A DNA stretch of 64,000 bases, taken from contig JAVKFF010000149.1 of NCBI GenBank assembly GCA_040226215.1, positions 6,185 through 70,184 of the forward strand, read 5' to 3'. The position numbers and the translations under genes are program-made. A model generated the notes under the pieces. The model did no database searches, was not told the DNA's origin, and saw nothing but the letters and a program-made list of their open reading frames with translations. Shown in pieces: positions 40,336 to 49,100 of the stretch. The stretch comes from JAVKFF01 sp040226215. GTDB lineage: Bacteria > Pseudomonadota > Alphaproteobacteria > DSM-16000 > Inquilinaceae. How positions within the stretch are numbered: position 1 is the first letter of the stretch; the number at the start of each line of letters is the position of its first letter.

Positions 40336-41625
40336 TCAAGCGCCGCTCCGTACGCGGGTGTCGATGAACCGGCCCACTCTGGCCTTCATCGCCGCGTCGT
40401 CCCACAGCCGGGCGTCGACCATGCTGGCATGGAGTTCGAGCACCGGCAGCCCGGCCCGTTCCAGCGTCTCGATGCAGGCCCGGGTGCCATAGGCAGACAG
40501 CCGGTCGCCGAGCGGGGTCAGCATGACCGCGCCATGGGCGCCGAAATCGCGCGCCTGCTCCAGGATCCAGCCGGCCATCCAGGGCGGCAGGTGAAGCTGC
40601 TCGTTCATCGACAGGCTGCGCGCGGCCAGTGCCCGGACCGGGTCGTCGGAGAAGTATTTGCGGTAGCCGTCTGAGAGGTAGTTGGAATACATCGACCAGA
40701 CGAAGACCGCGCCGTGGCTCTCCTCGAAGGCGCGGTAGAAGCCGGTGTTGAACCACAGGCCGGTGTTGAGCCAGAGCAGCCGGACGCGTTCGTCCGGGCA
40801 GACGCCCGTGCCGGCTTGCACGCGGTCGCGGATTTCCGCGACATAGCGCTCCAGGTGCTCGACCGACCAGGCGGAGCCACGGTTCCAGGTCGCCGCCATG
40901 ACGTTGCTGAGCTGGTCGGGCAGGGTGACCGGGCAGGGGCGGGCGCCGGCGATCAGGTCGCGCGCCTCGGCGACCAGTTCGCCCGCCCGGTTGATGAGAT
41001 GCATCTGTTCCTCGAGCACCGCGCGGTCGAGGCGTCGGCGCACGGTCGACTCAGCGACCGCGATCAGCGCCTCAATCTGCTCCACCTGGAAGTCGAGGCG
41101 GTGAGTCTCGTAGAGCGTCTCCCAGTCGTGCTGCGCATGGGCCCACCAGTCCGGGATCAGCCGGGTCTGCGCCGGCGCGTCGAGGAAGAAGGCGGGGCAA
41201 CCGAAGGCGTCGGCCCATTGCCGGGTGATGCGCTGGGCGTAGTCGCCGCGCAGCCGGTCGACGATCAGCGCCGGCCGCGGCAGCCCGCCATAGGGCGCGC
41301 GCTCCGCATCGCCGTCGAGCGTCGTCATCATCGGCAGGCTGAGATAGCGCGGCAGGTCCTGGTGGTAGCCGAGCCGGTCCATCAGGTCGAAATAGTAGGG
41401 CGACAGCCGCTTGGCCGAGATGATCGATGAGTACCAGGTATTGGTGACCAGCGGCACGTCCAAGGCGTGGAAGATCTCGTGCGGTGAGACCGCGGCGGCG
41501 ATGACGTAGGGCTCGTCCTCCTCCAGCGCCCGCCGGCGGAATTCCGCGAACCAGGCCTTCTGCCGCGCCTTCGCGTCCGTGGTCGCGGCGAGATCGCCAG
41601 CGGGCTGCCGCGTGCCTTCAGCCAC
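40336..41625 (-). CDS. 2-hydroxyacyl-CoA dehydratase D-component-like subunit lacking cluster cysteines (B)
   Basis: A 429-residue protein resembling the second subunit of the HgdAB/FldBC/BcrBC group, which eliminate water from (R)-2-hydroxyacyl-CoA or reduce benzoyl-CoA with a [4Fe-4S] cluster held by three Cys. The frame is recognisable from VPLVTNTWYSSIISAKRLSP, GGLPRPALIVD, FGCPAFFLDAP and LERAGLPVLELHASMVDARL. At the three cluster positions I read Pro (DLPRY for DLCSY), no Cys after ALIVDRLRG, and Asp (GDRLSAYG for SCKxYSxG). The GTG at 41625 overlaps the upstream stop. Either the catalytic chemistry differs or no cluster is used. Confidence 0.78.
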   Translation of the reverse strand: MAEGTRQPAGDLAATTDAKARQKAWFAEFRRRALEEDEPYVIAAAVSPHEIFHALDVPLVTNTWYSSIISAKRLSPYYFDLMDRLGYHQDLPRYLSLPMMTTLDGDAERAPYGGLPRPALIVDRLRGDYAQRITRQWADAFGCPAFFLDAPAQTRLIPDWWAHAQHDWETLYETHRLDFQVEQIEALIAVAESTVRRRLDRAVLEEQMHLINRAGELVAEARDLIAGARPCPVTLPDQLSNVMAATWNRGSAWSVEHLERYVAEIRDRVQAGTGVCPDERVRLLWLNTGLWFNTGFYRAFEESHGAVFVWSMYSNYLSDGYRKYFSDDPVRALAARSLSMNEQLHLPPWMAGWILEQARDFGAHGAVMLTPLGDRLSAYGTRACIETLERAGLPVLELHASMVDARLWDDAAMKARVGRFIDTRVRSGA

Positions 41626-42793
41626 GGTCGGCCTCCGCGTCTGCCCGATCCCGAAGGCCGGCAACGAATTGGCTGACGGCCTCGGGCGGACGGTCATCGT
41701 CGAAAAAGGAGCGTCCGGTGACCAGCAGTTGGGCGATGCCGCGTTCTGCCAGCATCCGGCGCTGGGCCGGATAGTCCCAGCCCAGCGTGTCGTCGTGCTC
41801 CTCCAGGCAGAAGATCACGCCGTCGACCGCCGCCGCCTCGACCATGGCGAGGAAGCGGGCGTCGTCGGCCGCCTGTGGCAGCAGGCGTGGGCCTGGGGTG
41901 TGGTGCCGGCAGTGCGCCGTCAGGGCGTCGAGCGGGTCGTCGTCATGGTTGCCGTCCGGGCCGACCGGGTGATCGTAGAGTCGCTCCCCCCAGTCGTGGT
42001 CGTCGGCGACGATGCGGGCGCCGGCCTGCTCGACCGCGCGGTAGAAGGCAGGGTTCTCCTGGGACATGCCCTTGACCAGCAGACGCGGCAAGGATGGCCC
42101 CTCCGGCCGCCAATCGCGCAACTGGCCGAGCAGGTCGTTGAAGGTGTCGACATCGCTGAGCTGTCCGGATGCGGCCACCGCCAGCGAGTCGACGCCGGAG
42201 ATGCCGGAGCCACGTCCGCGGCGGCGCTCGGTGAAGGCGCCGAACGATTGGCGCGCCGTGTCGTGCCGGGCGATGGCGCGGCTCAGTTCCTCCTCGCCGA
42301 CCGACCGGTTCGCCAGCATCGAGAGGCAGTCAACCAGTTCCACGAGCCGTGCCCGGACATAGCGCGCGGTGTAGTCGAACGGCGTCTGCAGCAGGTCGAA
42401 GAGGTGGAGAGGCGGCAGGTCGAGGTCCGGCCGCTCGGCACGGATATGCTGCACGAGATAGTAGAACTGCAGGAGGCCTTCACTGCTACGCGGTACCACC
42501 ACAAGGTCGAGGAAGTCGAAATGGCCGGCCAGGAGGCGGGCGAGGATCGAGCGCAGATAGCCCTCGCGCACCGGCTCCATGTAGCGGTCGGCCGCCTCGG
42601 TGGCCAGGCCGGGCTGGCCGCGCAGGCGCATCGGGAACAGACCGGCGGCGGTGATCGCCTCGACCGGCACGGTGCCGCCAAGATAGCCGACGACACGCCC
42701 GCCGGCGTCCTTGTGTCGTCGTGCCGACGCCTCTGGATGGCTGAGCAGGTCGTGGCAGGCGGCGAGAGCCTGCCCTTGCGCGCCGACGTTCAC
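41618..42793 (-). CDS. 2-hydroxyacyl-CoA dehydratase D-component-like subunit lacking cluster cysteines (A)
   Basis: A 391-residue partner subunit. Family landmarks: GYLGGTVPVEAITAAGLFPMRL near residue 35, FDFLDLVVVPRSSEG, SGISGVDSLAV, ARIVADDHDWGERLY, AAAVDGVIFCLEEHDDTLGWDYP. In the family these places carry cluster Cys (CPFARS, HTCD, KFCDP); here they read without Cys (REGYLRS, RSSEG, EHDDT). No gene for the ATP-driven activator (HgdC/FldI type) is seen in the window. The GTG at 42793 overlaps the CoA-transferase stop (GTGA), so the three genes are one translational unit. Confidence 0.78.
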   Translation of the reverse strand: MNVGAQGQALAACHDLLSHPEASARRHKDAGGRVVGYLGGTVPVEAITAAGLFPMRLRGQPGLATEAADRYMEPVREGYLRSILARLLAGHFDFLDLVVVPRSSEGLLQFYYLVQHIRAERPDLDLPPLHLFDLLQTPFDYTARYVRARLVELVDCLSMLANRSVGEEELSRAIARHDTARQSFGAFTERRRGRGSGISGVDSLAVAASGQLSDVDTFNDLLGQLRDWRPEGPSLPRLLVKGMSQENPAFYRAVEQAGARIVADDHDWGERLYDHPVGPDGNHDDDPLDALTAHCRHHTPGPRLLPQAADDARFLAMVEAAAVDGVIFCLEEHDDTLGWDYPAQRRMLAERGIAQLLVTGRSFFDDDRPPEAVSQFVAGLRDRADAEADRG

Positions 42794-43986
42794 AACACGC
42801 CGTCCTCGCGCAGGCGGGCGATGGTGTCGGCGTCGTAGCCGAGTTCGGCCAGCACCGCCTCGGTATGCTCGCCGAGGTCGGGTGGCGGCGCGTTGCCGCC
42901 GGGGCCGTCCCGATCGGCGGTGAAGCCGGCGTTGATGACACGCATCGTGCGGTCGAGCGCCGGCACCTCGATGTCGATGAAGGTCTCGCGCCCGGCGAAG
43001 TGCGGATGGGCGACCACGCCCGGGATGTCGCGCACCACGGCGGCGGGAATGTCGTTGGCGTTCAGCAGCGCTTCCCATTCCTCGGCGGCGCGACGCTTCA
43101 GCACGTCGCGGATCGCCGCCCGCAGCGGCTCGGCATGTTCCCAGCGTCCCGGCGGGTCGGAGAAGCGCGGATCATCCAGCAGATGGTCGAGTTCCAGAAT
43201 CCGGCACAGGCCGGCGAACTGCTCGTTGGTGTTGGCACCGATCGACAGGGGCCGGTCGGCGGTCTCGAACATGCCGGCCGTCGCGCTCAGGCTGAAACCC
43301 TGGTTGCCGACCCGCCTGGGCACCTCGCCGGTGCCGAAATATTTCAGGATCATCGAGGACATCATCACCATCGAGGCGTCCAGCATGCCGATGTCGAGAT
43401 ACTGGCCGCCGCCACCCCGTTCCCGGCGCAGCAGGGCGCTGACGATGGCGAAGGCGGCCATGTGTCCGGTGAAGGTGTCGATCAGCGGGAAGCCGACCTT
43501 GGTCGGCGGATCGCCCTCGTTGCCCTGCAGCGACATCAGCCCGGACATGGCCTGAGCGATGTGGTCGTAGGCGGGATTGTCCCTGAGGGGCGACGCCTGG
43601 CCATAGCCGGAGATCGAGCAGTAGATCAGGCGGTCGTTGAGCCGCCGGCAATCCTCCCAGCCGAGACCACGGCGGGCCAGCACGCCCGGCCGGAAGTTCT
43701 CGACCAGCACGTCGGACCGGGAAACCAGGCGCTGCAGCACGCCGAGGCCTTCTGGCTTCGCGATGTCCACCGTGATCGAACGCTTTCCGGCATTGTAGCC
43801 GACGAAGTTGGCCGAGTTCCGGCCGAAGCGCTTGTCGTGGCCGTAGTAGCGCATCACGTCGCCCGATCCCGGCCGCTCGACCTTCACCACGTCGGCGCCG
43901 AGCAGGACGAGCTGGCGCGTGCAGAATGGCCCGGCCATCACGTGCGAGAGGTCGAGGACGCGGATGCCGTCGAGTGCGCGGGCCAT
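42790..43986 (-). CDS. CaiB/BaiF family (family III) CoA transferase
   Basis: A 398-residue enzyme that moves CoA between a CoA ester and a free acid through an enzyme-bound anhydride. Seen: LDLSHVMAGPFCTRQLVLLGADVVKVERPG at the N-terminus, VENFRPGVLARRGLGW, SGYGQASPLRDNPAYD with the catalytic Asp (D141), and GNQGFS. It is the first gene of the leftward operon that continues into the dehydratase-like pair, the same order as the phenyllactate/2-hydroxyisocaproate systems (transferase, then dehydratase). It is divergent from an ABC importer. Confidence 0.92.
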   Translation of the reverse strand: MARALDGIRVLDLSHVMAGPFCTRQLVLLGADVVKVERPGSGDVMRYYGHDKRFGRNSANFVGYNAGKRSITVDIAKPEGLGVLQRLVSRSDVLVENFRPGVLARRGLGWEDCRRLNDRLIYCSISGYGQASPLRDNPAYDHIAQAMSGLMSLQGNEGDPPTKVGFPLIDTFTGHMAAFAIVSALLRRERGGGGQYLDIGMLDASMVMMSSMILKYFGTGEVPRRVGNQGFSLSATAGMFETADRPLSIGANTNEQFAGLCRILELDHLLDDPRFSDPPGRWEHAEPLRAAIRDVLKRRAAEEWEALLNANDIPAAVVRDIPGVVAHPHFAGRETFIDIEVPALDRTMRVINAGFTADRDGPGGNAPPPDLGEHTEAVLAELGYDADTIARLREDGVL

Positions 43987-44119
43987 CAGTCGCCCTCGTC
44001 GCCACCGGGTCGGGTACCAGCCCGAAGCCGCGGTGCGCCCTCGTTCCCCGCCACAGTTCCGGCGCTGTATGGCATCAGCCCCAACTCCTTCGATCCGACT
44101 TTCATTGACTGATTATTTA

Positions 44120-44134
44120 TTGCAATAGATGCAA
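44120..44134. promoter_or_regulatory. 15-bp inverted repeat in the divergent promoter
   Basis: TTGCA-ATAGA-TGCAA, perfect 5-bp arms, lies in the AT-rich 227-bp gap between the CoA transferase and the ABC importer. Outer TGACT/AGTCA flanks (about 44105 and 44134) extend the symmetry. The size fits IclR-family operators; the IclR regulator at 39449 is the nearest candidate. GATGCAAG also occurs near 38556, before the TRAP-hydrolase operon. Confidence 0.5.
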
Positions 44135-44213
44135 GTCACAGTTAAGTATCATAACCAAGCGGGCGCCAACAAGCCCGCAGCGAAACCAGCCACGCGGAGC
44201 CGGGAGGAGATGG

Positions 44214-45470
44214 ATGCTGGTGGCCGGCATGGGTAGGAACGGCGAGAACGACGACACCAACCCGGGTTTTACCGGGGCAACCGGCCGTGCCGCGCCCAGC
44301 CATCCGATGCCCAGCCATCCGACGCCAAGCCATCCGACACCCGACGCGAACGCTCGCGACCGGCCCGAACCGCGGGTCGTCGTCCGTGACCTCACCAAGA
44401 TCTATCGCACGCGCCGGGGCGACCATGTCGCGCTCGACCGCGTTTCGATCGAGATCGGCGCCGGGGAGTTCGTCGTCCTGCTCGGCCCGTCCGGCTGCGG
44501 CAAGACCACGCTGCTGCGCTGCATCGCCGGGCTGGAAGAGCCGGATGCGGGCGAGATCGTGATCAACGGCAAGGTTGTCTATTCCGCCGAGCGCAGGATC
44601 TTCCTGCCGCCGGAGAAGCGCCAGCTCAACATGGTCTTCCAGTCCTACGCGCTCTGGCCGCATCTCAGCGTGCTGGAGAACGTGGCCTATCCCTTGCGCA
44701 ATATCGGTACCCAAGGCGCCAAGGCGGTGGAGGCGGCGCGCGCGGCACTCGATCTCGTCGGGCTCGACCAGTTCGTCGCCGCCTATCCAGGGCAGCTTTC
44801 CGGCGGACAGCAGCAGCGGGTGGCGCTGGCCCGGGCGATCGTTTCCAATGACGGACTGGTGCTGTTCGACGAGCCGCTGTCGAATCTCGACGCCAAGGTT
44901 CGGGACCGACTGCGCATCGAACTGCTCGGCTTGCAGGAGCGGATCGGCTTCTCCGCCGTCTACGTGACCCACGACCAGATGGAGGCGCTGGCGCTGGCCG
45001 ACCGCATCGCGGTGATGGGCATCGGACGGATCGAGCAGGTCGGCACGCCGCGCGAGATCTACGACTTGCCGTCCACCCGCTACGTCGCCGATTTCGTCGG
45101 ACAGGCCAATGAGATTGCCGGCCGCGTCGCATCGGTCGGTAGCGGGACGGTGCAGGTGGAAACGGCCATCGGCACGCTCACCTGCCAGGCGCCGGACCCC
45201 GCGCTCGCGACCGGTGCCGCCGTCGGCGTGCTGTTCCGGCCGGAACACTGCGCGCTCGGACGCACCGATGCCGCGGATGCCGACAACCTGTTGTCGGGCG
45301 TGGTGGAACGCTCGCTCTATCTCGGGCCGATCGTCCAGTATGTGATCCGGTGCCATGATGAGACGCTGATCGTCAGCGCCAGTGGCGGCGCGCTGATCGA
45401 GTCCGGGACCGGCGTGTCGGTGCGCCTGCCGGTCGCGCGCACACGGGTATTTCCGCGAGAGGCGCGCTAG
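44214..45470 (+). CDS. ABC transporter ATP-binding protein (FbpC/PotA class) with a repeat-bearing N-terminal tail
   Basis: A 418-residue ATPase. Residues 1-about 55 are a low-complexity tail with P-S-H-P-x repeats, not part of the family. The ATPase core follows: Walker A GPSGCGKTT (about 94-102), Q-loop FQSYALWPH, signature LSGGQQQRVALARA, Walker B LVLFDEPLSNLD, switch His VTHDQ, then a C-terminal TOBE-like domain (VGQANEIAGRV onward). The ATG at 44214 lies close behind GGGAGGAG. It is the first gene of an ATPase-permease-binding protein operon, an order opposite to the usual one. Confidence 0.9.
   Translation: MLVAGMGRNGENDDTNPGFTGATGRAAPSHPMPSHPTPSHPTPDANARDRPEPRVVVRDLTKIYRTRRGDHVALDRVSIEIGAGEFVVLLGPSGCGKTTLLRCIAGLEEPDAGEIVINGKVVYSAERRIFLPPEKRQLNMVFQSYALWPHLSVLENVAYPLRNIGTQGAKAVEAARAALDLVGLDQFVAAYPGQLSGGQQQRVALARAIVSNDGLVLFDEPLSNLDAKVRDRLRIELLGLQERIGFSAVYVTHDQMEALALADRIAVMGIGRIEQVGTPREIYDLPSTRYVADFVGQANEIAGRVASVGSGTVQVETAIGTLTCQAPDPALATGAAVGVLFRPEHCALGRTDAADADNLLSGVVERSLYLGPIVQYVIRCHDETLIVSASGGALIESGTGVSVRLPVARTRVFPREAR
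44295..44339 (+). repeat. Three 15-bp tandem repeats inside the ABC ATPase N-terminal tail
   Basis: Units at 44295-44309, 44310-44324 and 44325-44339 follow the pattern CCCAGCCATCCGAYG with few changes and are in frame, coding PSHPM, PSHPT, PSHPT. The length is a multiple of three, so copy-number change would keep the frame. Confidence 0.88.
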
Positions 45471-45473
45471 GCC

Positions 45474-47222
45474 GTGGCCGCCGGTCTTGCCTCGGCACTG
45501 CCGACTTCGGGCGCTGGTGGCGTCCTCGCCACGTCCCTGCGGCGGCTGACGCCGTTTTCGGTCACGCTGTGGCTGCTGCTCTTGTTCGTCTCCCTCGGCC
45601 TCGTGGTCTATCCGCTGACCACGGCGCTGGTCTACGAGTTCGACGCGGTGGTGGCCGGCTGGGGCGAATTGACGTCGGGGCCGCTGTCGGGCGCGCTGCC
45701 CGCCGTTCTGCTCAACACCCTCGTCGTCGTGACCGGCGCCACCGTCTTCGCCATCGTCATCGGCTCCGCGCTCGCCTGGGCGAACGAGCGCAGCGATGCC
45801 AGCCTCGGCTTCGCCGGCCAGTTGCTGCCGCTGGCCGCGCTGATCGTGCCGCCGATCGCCGGTGTGATCGGCTGGGCGGTCCTGCTCGACCCGCGCGCCG
45901 GCCTGCTGAACCACTTCTTCCAGTGGCTGCTCGGATTCATCGGTCTCGAGCTTCGCACCGGGCCGCTCGACATCTACACCATGGGCGGGCTGGTGATCGT
46001 CACCGGCCTCTACACGGCGCCCTATGTCTACCTCGTGGTCTCGGCCGCGCTGCAGCGCCTCGACCCGGCGGTCGAGGAGGCGTCGCGCGTCAGCGGTGCG
46101 GGGCCGCTGAAGACCATGGTCAAGGTGACGCTTCCCGCGATCAAGCCGGCGCTGGCGGCGGCCGCCCTGCTCGGCATCATCTCCGGCATCAGCCTGTTCT
46201 CGGTGCCGGCCGTGCTCGGCGCAGGCGCGCGCATCGACGTCATCTCGGTGTTCATCTTCCGGCTGCTGAGCGAATATCCGGCCCAGACCGGTCCCGCCAT
46301 CGTGCTGGCGATCGGCCTGCTGGTCCTGGTGCAGATGCTGCTGATCGGCCAGCACCTGCTGGTCAAGCGCGGACGCAACGCGGCGGTCTCCGGCCGCGGC
46401 TTCCGCGGCACAAGGGTTCGGCTCGGGCCCTTCCGCTATCTTGTGCTGGGCCTGGCCGGGCTCTACCTTCTGGCGACCGCCGTGCTGCCGCTGCTGGGCC
46501 TGCTGCTGGTCTCGCTGCAGCCCTTCTGGACGCCGGTCATCGACCTGGCGACCCTGACCTTGCAGAACTTCCGTTTCGTGCTGTTCGAGAACCGCGAGAC
46601 GGTCGCGGCGCTGATCAACAGCATGAGCCTGGGTTTCGCCGTCGCCTGCGTGAACATGCTGCTGTGCGGCGCGCTGGCGCTGCATTTCAGCCGCAATGGC
46701 CGGGCGCGGAAAATCGCCGACGCGCTGACCGGTCTGCCGGCGACGATCCCGCACACGGTGATCGGCGTCGCCTTCATCCTGGCCTTCAGCCGCGAGCCGC
46801 TGCGGCTCTACGGTACGACTGCCATCCTGTTTCTCGCCTATCTGGTGATGACGCTGGCCTATGCCGCGCGTGCCGCCAGCGCCGCCGCCGATTCCATCGG
46901 CGCCGAACTGGGCGAAGCCTCGCGCGTCTCCAAGGCCTCGGACCTGAAGACGCTGCGCCGCATCCTGCTGCCGGTGGCGGCACCCGGCCTCGTCGCCGGC
47001 TGGATCATGGTCTTCGTGCACACGGTGGGCGAGGTCACGGCCTCGGCCTTCCTGTCGGGCTCAAACAACCCGGTCATCGGCCGCGTGCTGCTCGACTTCT
47101 GGACCTTCGGGCGCTTCCCGCAGGTGGCGGCGCTCGCCCTCGTCATCTCGCTGATCAGCGCCTCGCTGGTCGGCCTGATGCTGTTCATCACAAGGCGGGC
47201 GCACAAGGCGACGATCAGCTAG
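45474..47222 (+). CDS. ABC transporter permease, two fused permease modules (FbpB class)
   Basis: A 582-residue membrane protein with about twelve segments. It contains two binding-protein-dependent permease modules with EAA loops: VEEASRVSGAGPLKTMVKVTLPAIKPAL in the first half and LGEASRVSKASDLKTLRRILLPVAAPGL in the second. Fused permeases of this kind occur in ferric iron and in some phosphonate or organic-anion importers. The GTG start at 45474 lies three bases after the ATPase stop. Confidence 0.92.
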   Translation: MAAGLASALPTSGAGGVLATSLRRLTPFSVTLWLLLLFVSLGLVVYPLTTALVYEFDAVVAGWGELTSGPLSGALPAVLLNTLVVVTGATVFAIVIGSALAWANERSDASLGFAGQLLPLAALIVPPIAGVIGWAVLLDPRAGLLNHFFQWLLGFIGLELRTGPLDIYTMGGLVIVTGLYTAPYVYLVVSAALQRLDPAVEEASRVSGAGPLKTMVKVTLPAIKPALAAAALLGIISGISLFSVPAVLGAGARIDVISVFIFRLLSEYPAQTGPAIVLAIGLLVLVQMLLIGQHLLVKRGRNAAVSGRGFRGTRVRLGPFRYLVLGLAGLYLLATAVLPLLGLLLVSLQPFWTPVIDLATLTLQNFRFVLFENRETVAALINSMSLGFAVACVNMLLCGALALHFSRNGRARKIADALTGLPATIPHTVIGVAFILAFSREPLRLYGTTAILFLAYLVMTLAYAARAASAAADSIGAELGEASRVSKASDLKTLRRILLPVAAPGLVAGWIMVFVHTVGEVTASAFLSGSNNPVIGRVLLDFWTFGRFPQVAALALVISLISASLVGLMLFITRRAHKATIS

Positions 47223-47287
47223 GCGCACCCGCATCGCCATCCCGGCGACGACGCAAGATCGCCGGCGTTTCGAAAGGAGGAGACCCC

Positions 47288-48298
47288 ATGACCACGAATC
47301 GCGCAGCTCCAAGAACCCGGACCTTTTCCCTCGCCACCGTCGCGCTGGCGGCGGGCATCGCCCTGCCCGGTGGTGCTGCCTTGGCCCAGTCGATGGACGA
47401 ACTCGTCGCCGCCGCCCAGGCGGAAGGCGCGCTCACTGTCTATGCCAATATCGATCCCAGGATCCTGCAGACCCTCGCCGACGCCTTCCAGGAGGAGTAC
47501 GGCATCCCCGTCGACGTGCAGCGCCAGTCCTCCTCGGCCCTCGCCCAGCGCTTCATGGCGGAGGTCGAGACCGGCGTCGCCGCGGTCGACATCTATCTCA
47601 GCACCGATCTCGCCTTCCACACCGACCGCATCGCCGACGGCCGCTTCCTGGGTTCGCTCGACGACGTGCCGGGCATGGACGAGTGGCCGGAGGAGGCGAA
47701 GTGGGACGGCCTCGCCATCATCGGCTACGTGCCCTATTCGCTGGTCTGGAACACCGACATCGTGACCGAGGAACTGGATAGCTGGGAGGATCTGGCCGAT
47801 CCGCGCTGGGCCGGCCAGGTAATGATGACCGACCCGCGGGCCGGCCGGACCTCCAACCAGTTCTACTATCTGCTGCGCGACCTCTACGGCGACGACTTCC
47901 TGCGCGCGCTGGGCGAGAACGCCACCTTCTCGCAGAGCGCGGTGCCCGGCATCCAGCAGGTCGCGGCGGGCGCCCAGGCGATGTACGCGCCCGGCATCCA
48001 TCAGGTCGTCGTCGGCCTGATCGACGAGGGGGCGCCCCTGGGCGAGGCTTTCCCCGAGCCGACCATCTCCTCCAACAACATGATCAGCATCGTCGCCGAT
48101 GCGCCGCATCCGAACGCGGCCCGGCTCTATGTCGCCTACACAATGTCGATCGAGGGTCAGGAGATCATCAATGGCGGTGGGTTCTCGCCCCTCGAGGGCG
48201 TGCCCAACACGATGGAGATGCCGGAGGTGGTGGAGATCGATCCCGATGTCGCGCAGGCGGCCACGGACGAGTTCGCCACGCTGATGGGACTGCAGTAA
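47288..48298 (+). CDS. ABC transporter extracellular substrate-binding protein (FbpA/type 2 class)
   Basis: A 336-residue periplasmic protein. Signal peptide of about 33 residues ending GGAALAQ. The type 2 fold is seen in GALTVYANIDPRILQTLADAFQEEYGI and WEDLADPRWAGQVMMTDPRAGRTSNQF. The double-Tyr iron site of classical ferric binding proteins is not evident (the corresponding end region reads AMYAPGIHQV), so a small organic or phosphonate ligand is more likely. It has an AAAGGAGG ribosome site. The frame is open far upstream, but only this start has the signal peptide. Divergent location from the CoA transferase operon suggests it imports that pathway's acid. Confidence 0.88.
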   Translation: MTTNRAAPRTRTFSLATVALAAGIALPGGAALAQSMDELVAAAQAEGALTVYANIDPRILQTLADAFQEEYGIPVDVQRQSSSALAQRFMAEVETGVAAVDIYLSTDLAFHTDRIADGRFLGSLDDVPGMDEWPEEAKWDGLAIIGYVPYSLVWNTDIVTEELDSWEDLADPRWAGQVMMTDPRAGRTSNQFYYLLRDLYGDDFLRALGENATFSQSAVPGIQQVAAGAQAMYAPGIHQVVVGLIDEGAPLGEAFPEPTISSNNMISIVADAPHPNAARLYVAYTMSIEGQEIINGGGFSPLEGVPNTMEMPEVVEIDPDVAQAATDEFATLMGLQ

Positions 48299-48317
48299 GC
48301 GCCGATCGGCTGACCTG

Positions 48318-49100
48318 TCAGGCGATCTGCAGGTCGGCGGCCTCGAGGTCGGTGATGAAGGCGTGCGCGGGTGCGTGCGCGATCATTAGGTCGAGGCCGC
48401 CGGCGATCGCCGCCTCCTGTGGGGTGACGCCGCAGGCCCAGAACACCGGGATCAGCCCGGCGGGGCAATCCGGCACCGGGCCGCCGAACAGCGGATCGGC
48501 GAGATCGGCGCCGATGCCGGCCGGATCGCCGACATGGATCGGCCCGCCGTGGTTGAAGGGAAAGCGGCTGGTCACCTGGGTGGCGGTCACCGTCTCCTGC
48601 GCGGTCAGCCAGCGCATGGTCACGCTGAGGGGCCCGTGGAACGGCCCGGCCGGCACCGTCGGCCGGTCGGTCCGCAGCACCCAGCGGTAGCGCTCCGTCT
48701 GCACGCCGGCGGCGCGCAGGGCGCCGTCGAAGCTGATGCCAGAGCCGATGAGGAAGGCGACGAGGTCGTCCCGCCAGAGAGCGCCGATCTCGGTGCGGTC
48801 GCCCTGGCGGATGCCATCGCGATAAATGGCGTAGCGCGCCACATCGGTGCGCAGATCGGCGCCAGGAGCGGACATTCGGGGTTCCGGATCGCCCGTATCG
48901 GTGATTTCCAGGACCGGGCAGGCGCGCTGGTTGCGCTGGCAGTAGCGCACGAAGTCGAGGGCGTGGCGCTCGCGGATGATCACCAGATTGGCCTGGACAT
49001 GCCCCAGCGCCAGGCCCCGGCTTGTGCCGGTGATCTCGCCGGCGCGGATCGCCTCGCGGACCCGCCGGCTTTCCGGCATCACGGAGGTCGCGTCGGTCAT
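48318..49100 (-). CDS. DUF1445 / D-glutamate cyclase family protein (putative hydro-lyase)
   Basis: A 260-residue member of the DUF1445 family. Landmarks are ALGHVQANLVIIRERHALDFVRYCQRNQRACPVLEITDTGDPEP, APGADLRTDVARYAIYRDG, LWRDDLVAFLIGSGISF and a C-terminal FWACGVTPQEAAIAGG followed by AHAPAHAFITD. Eukaryotic relatives convert D-glutamate to 5-oxo-D-proline; bacterial ones are annotated as putative hydro-lyases without firm function. The ATG at 49100 overlaps the amidohydrolase stop. It closes the IclR-led operon and its end is convergent with the ABC binding protein gene. Confidence 0.88.
   Translation of the reverse strand: MTDATSVMPESRRVREAIRAGEITGTSRGLALGHVQANLVIIRERHALDFVRYCQRNQRACPVLEITDTGDPEPRMSAPGADLRTDVARYAIYRDGIRQGDRTEIGALWRDDLVAFLIGSGISFDGALRAAGVQTERYRWVLRTDRPTVPAGPFHGPLSVTMRWLTAQETVTATQVTSRFPFNHGGPIHVGDPAGIGADLADPLFGGPVPDCPAGLIPVFWACGVTPQEAAIAGGLDLMIAHAPAHAFITDLEAADLQIA

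Noticed and set aside
44295..44339. CRISPR-like or minisatellite array
   Set aside because: Only three 15-bp units, contiguous without spacers and in frame within a coding region.
44142..47021. A 959-codon open frame on the minus strand opposite the ABC transporter genes
   Set aside because: It is antisense to clear ABC genes, rich in Arg, Gln, His and Asp in the manner of GC-rich shadow frames, and shows no domain.
45569..47287. Upstream extension of the ABC binding-protein frame
   Set aside because: The extension overlaps the permease in another frame; the signal peptide and AAAGGAGG ribosome site mark the start at 47288.
47288..48298. Ferric iron binding protein FbpA
   Set aside because: Family resemblance is only to the class; the expected double-Tyr site is not visible and the context is organic-acid metabolism.
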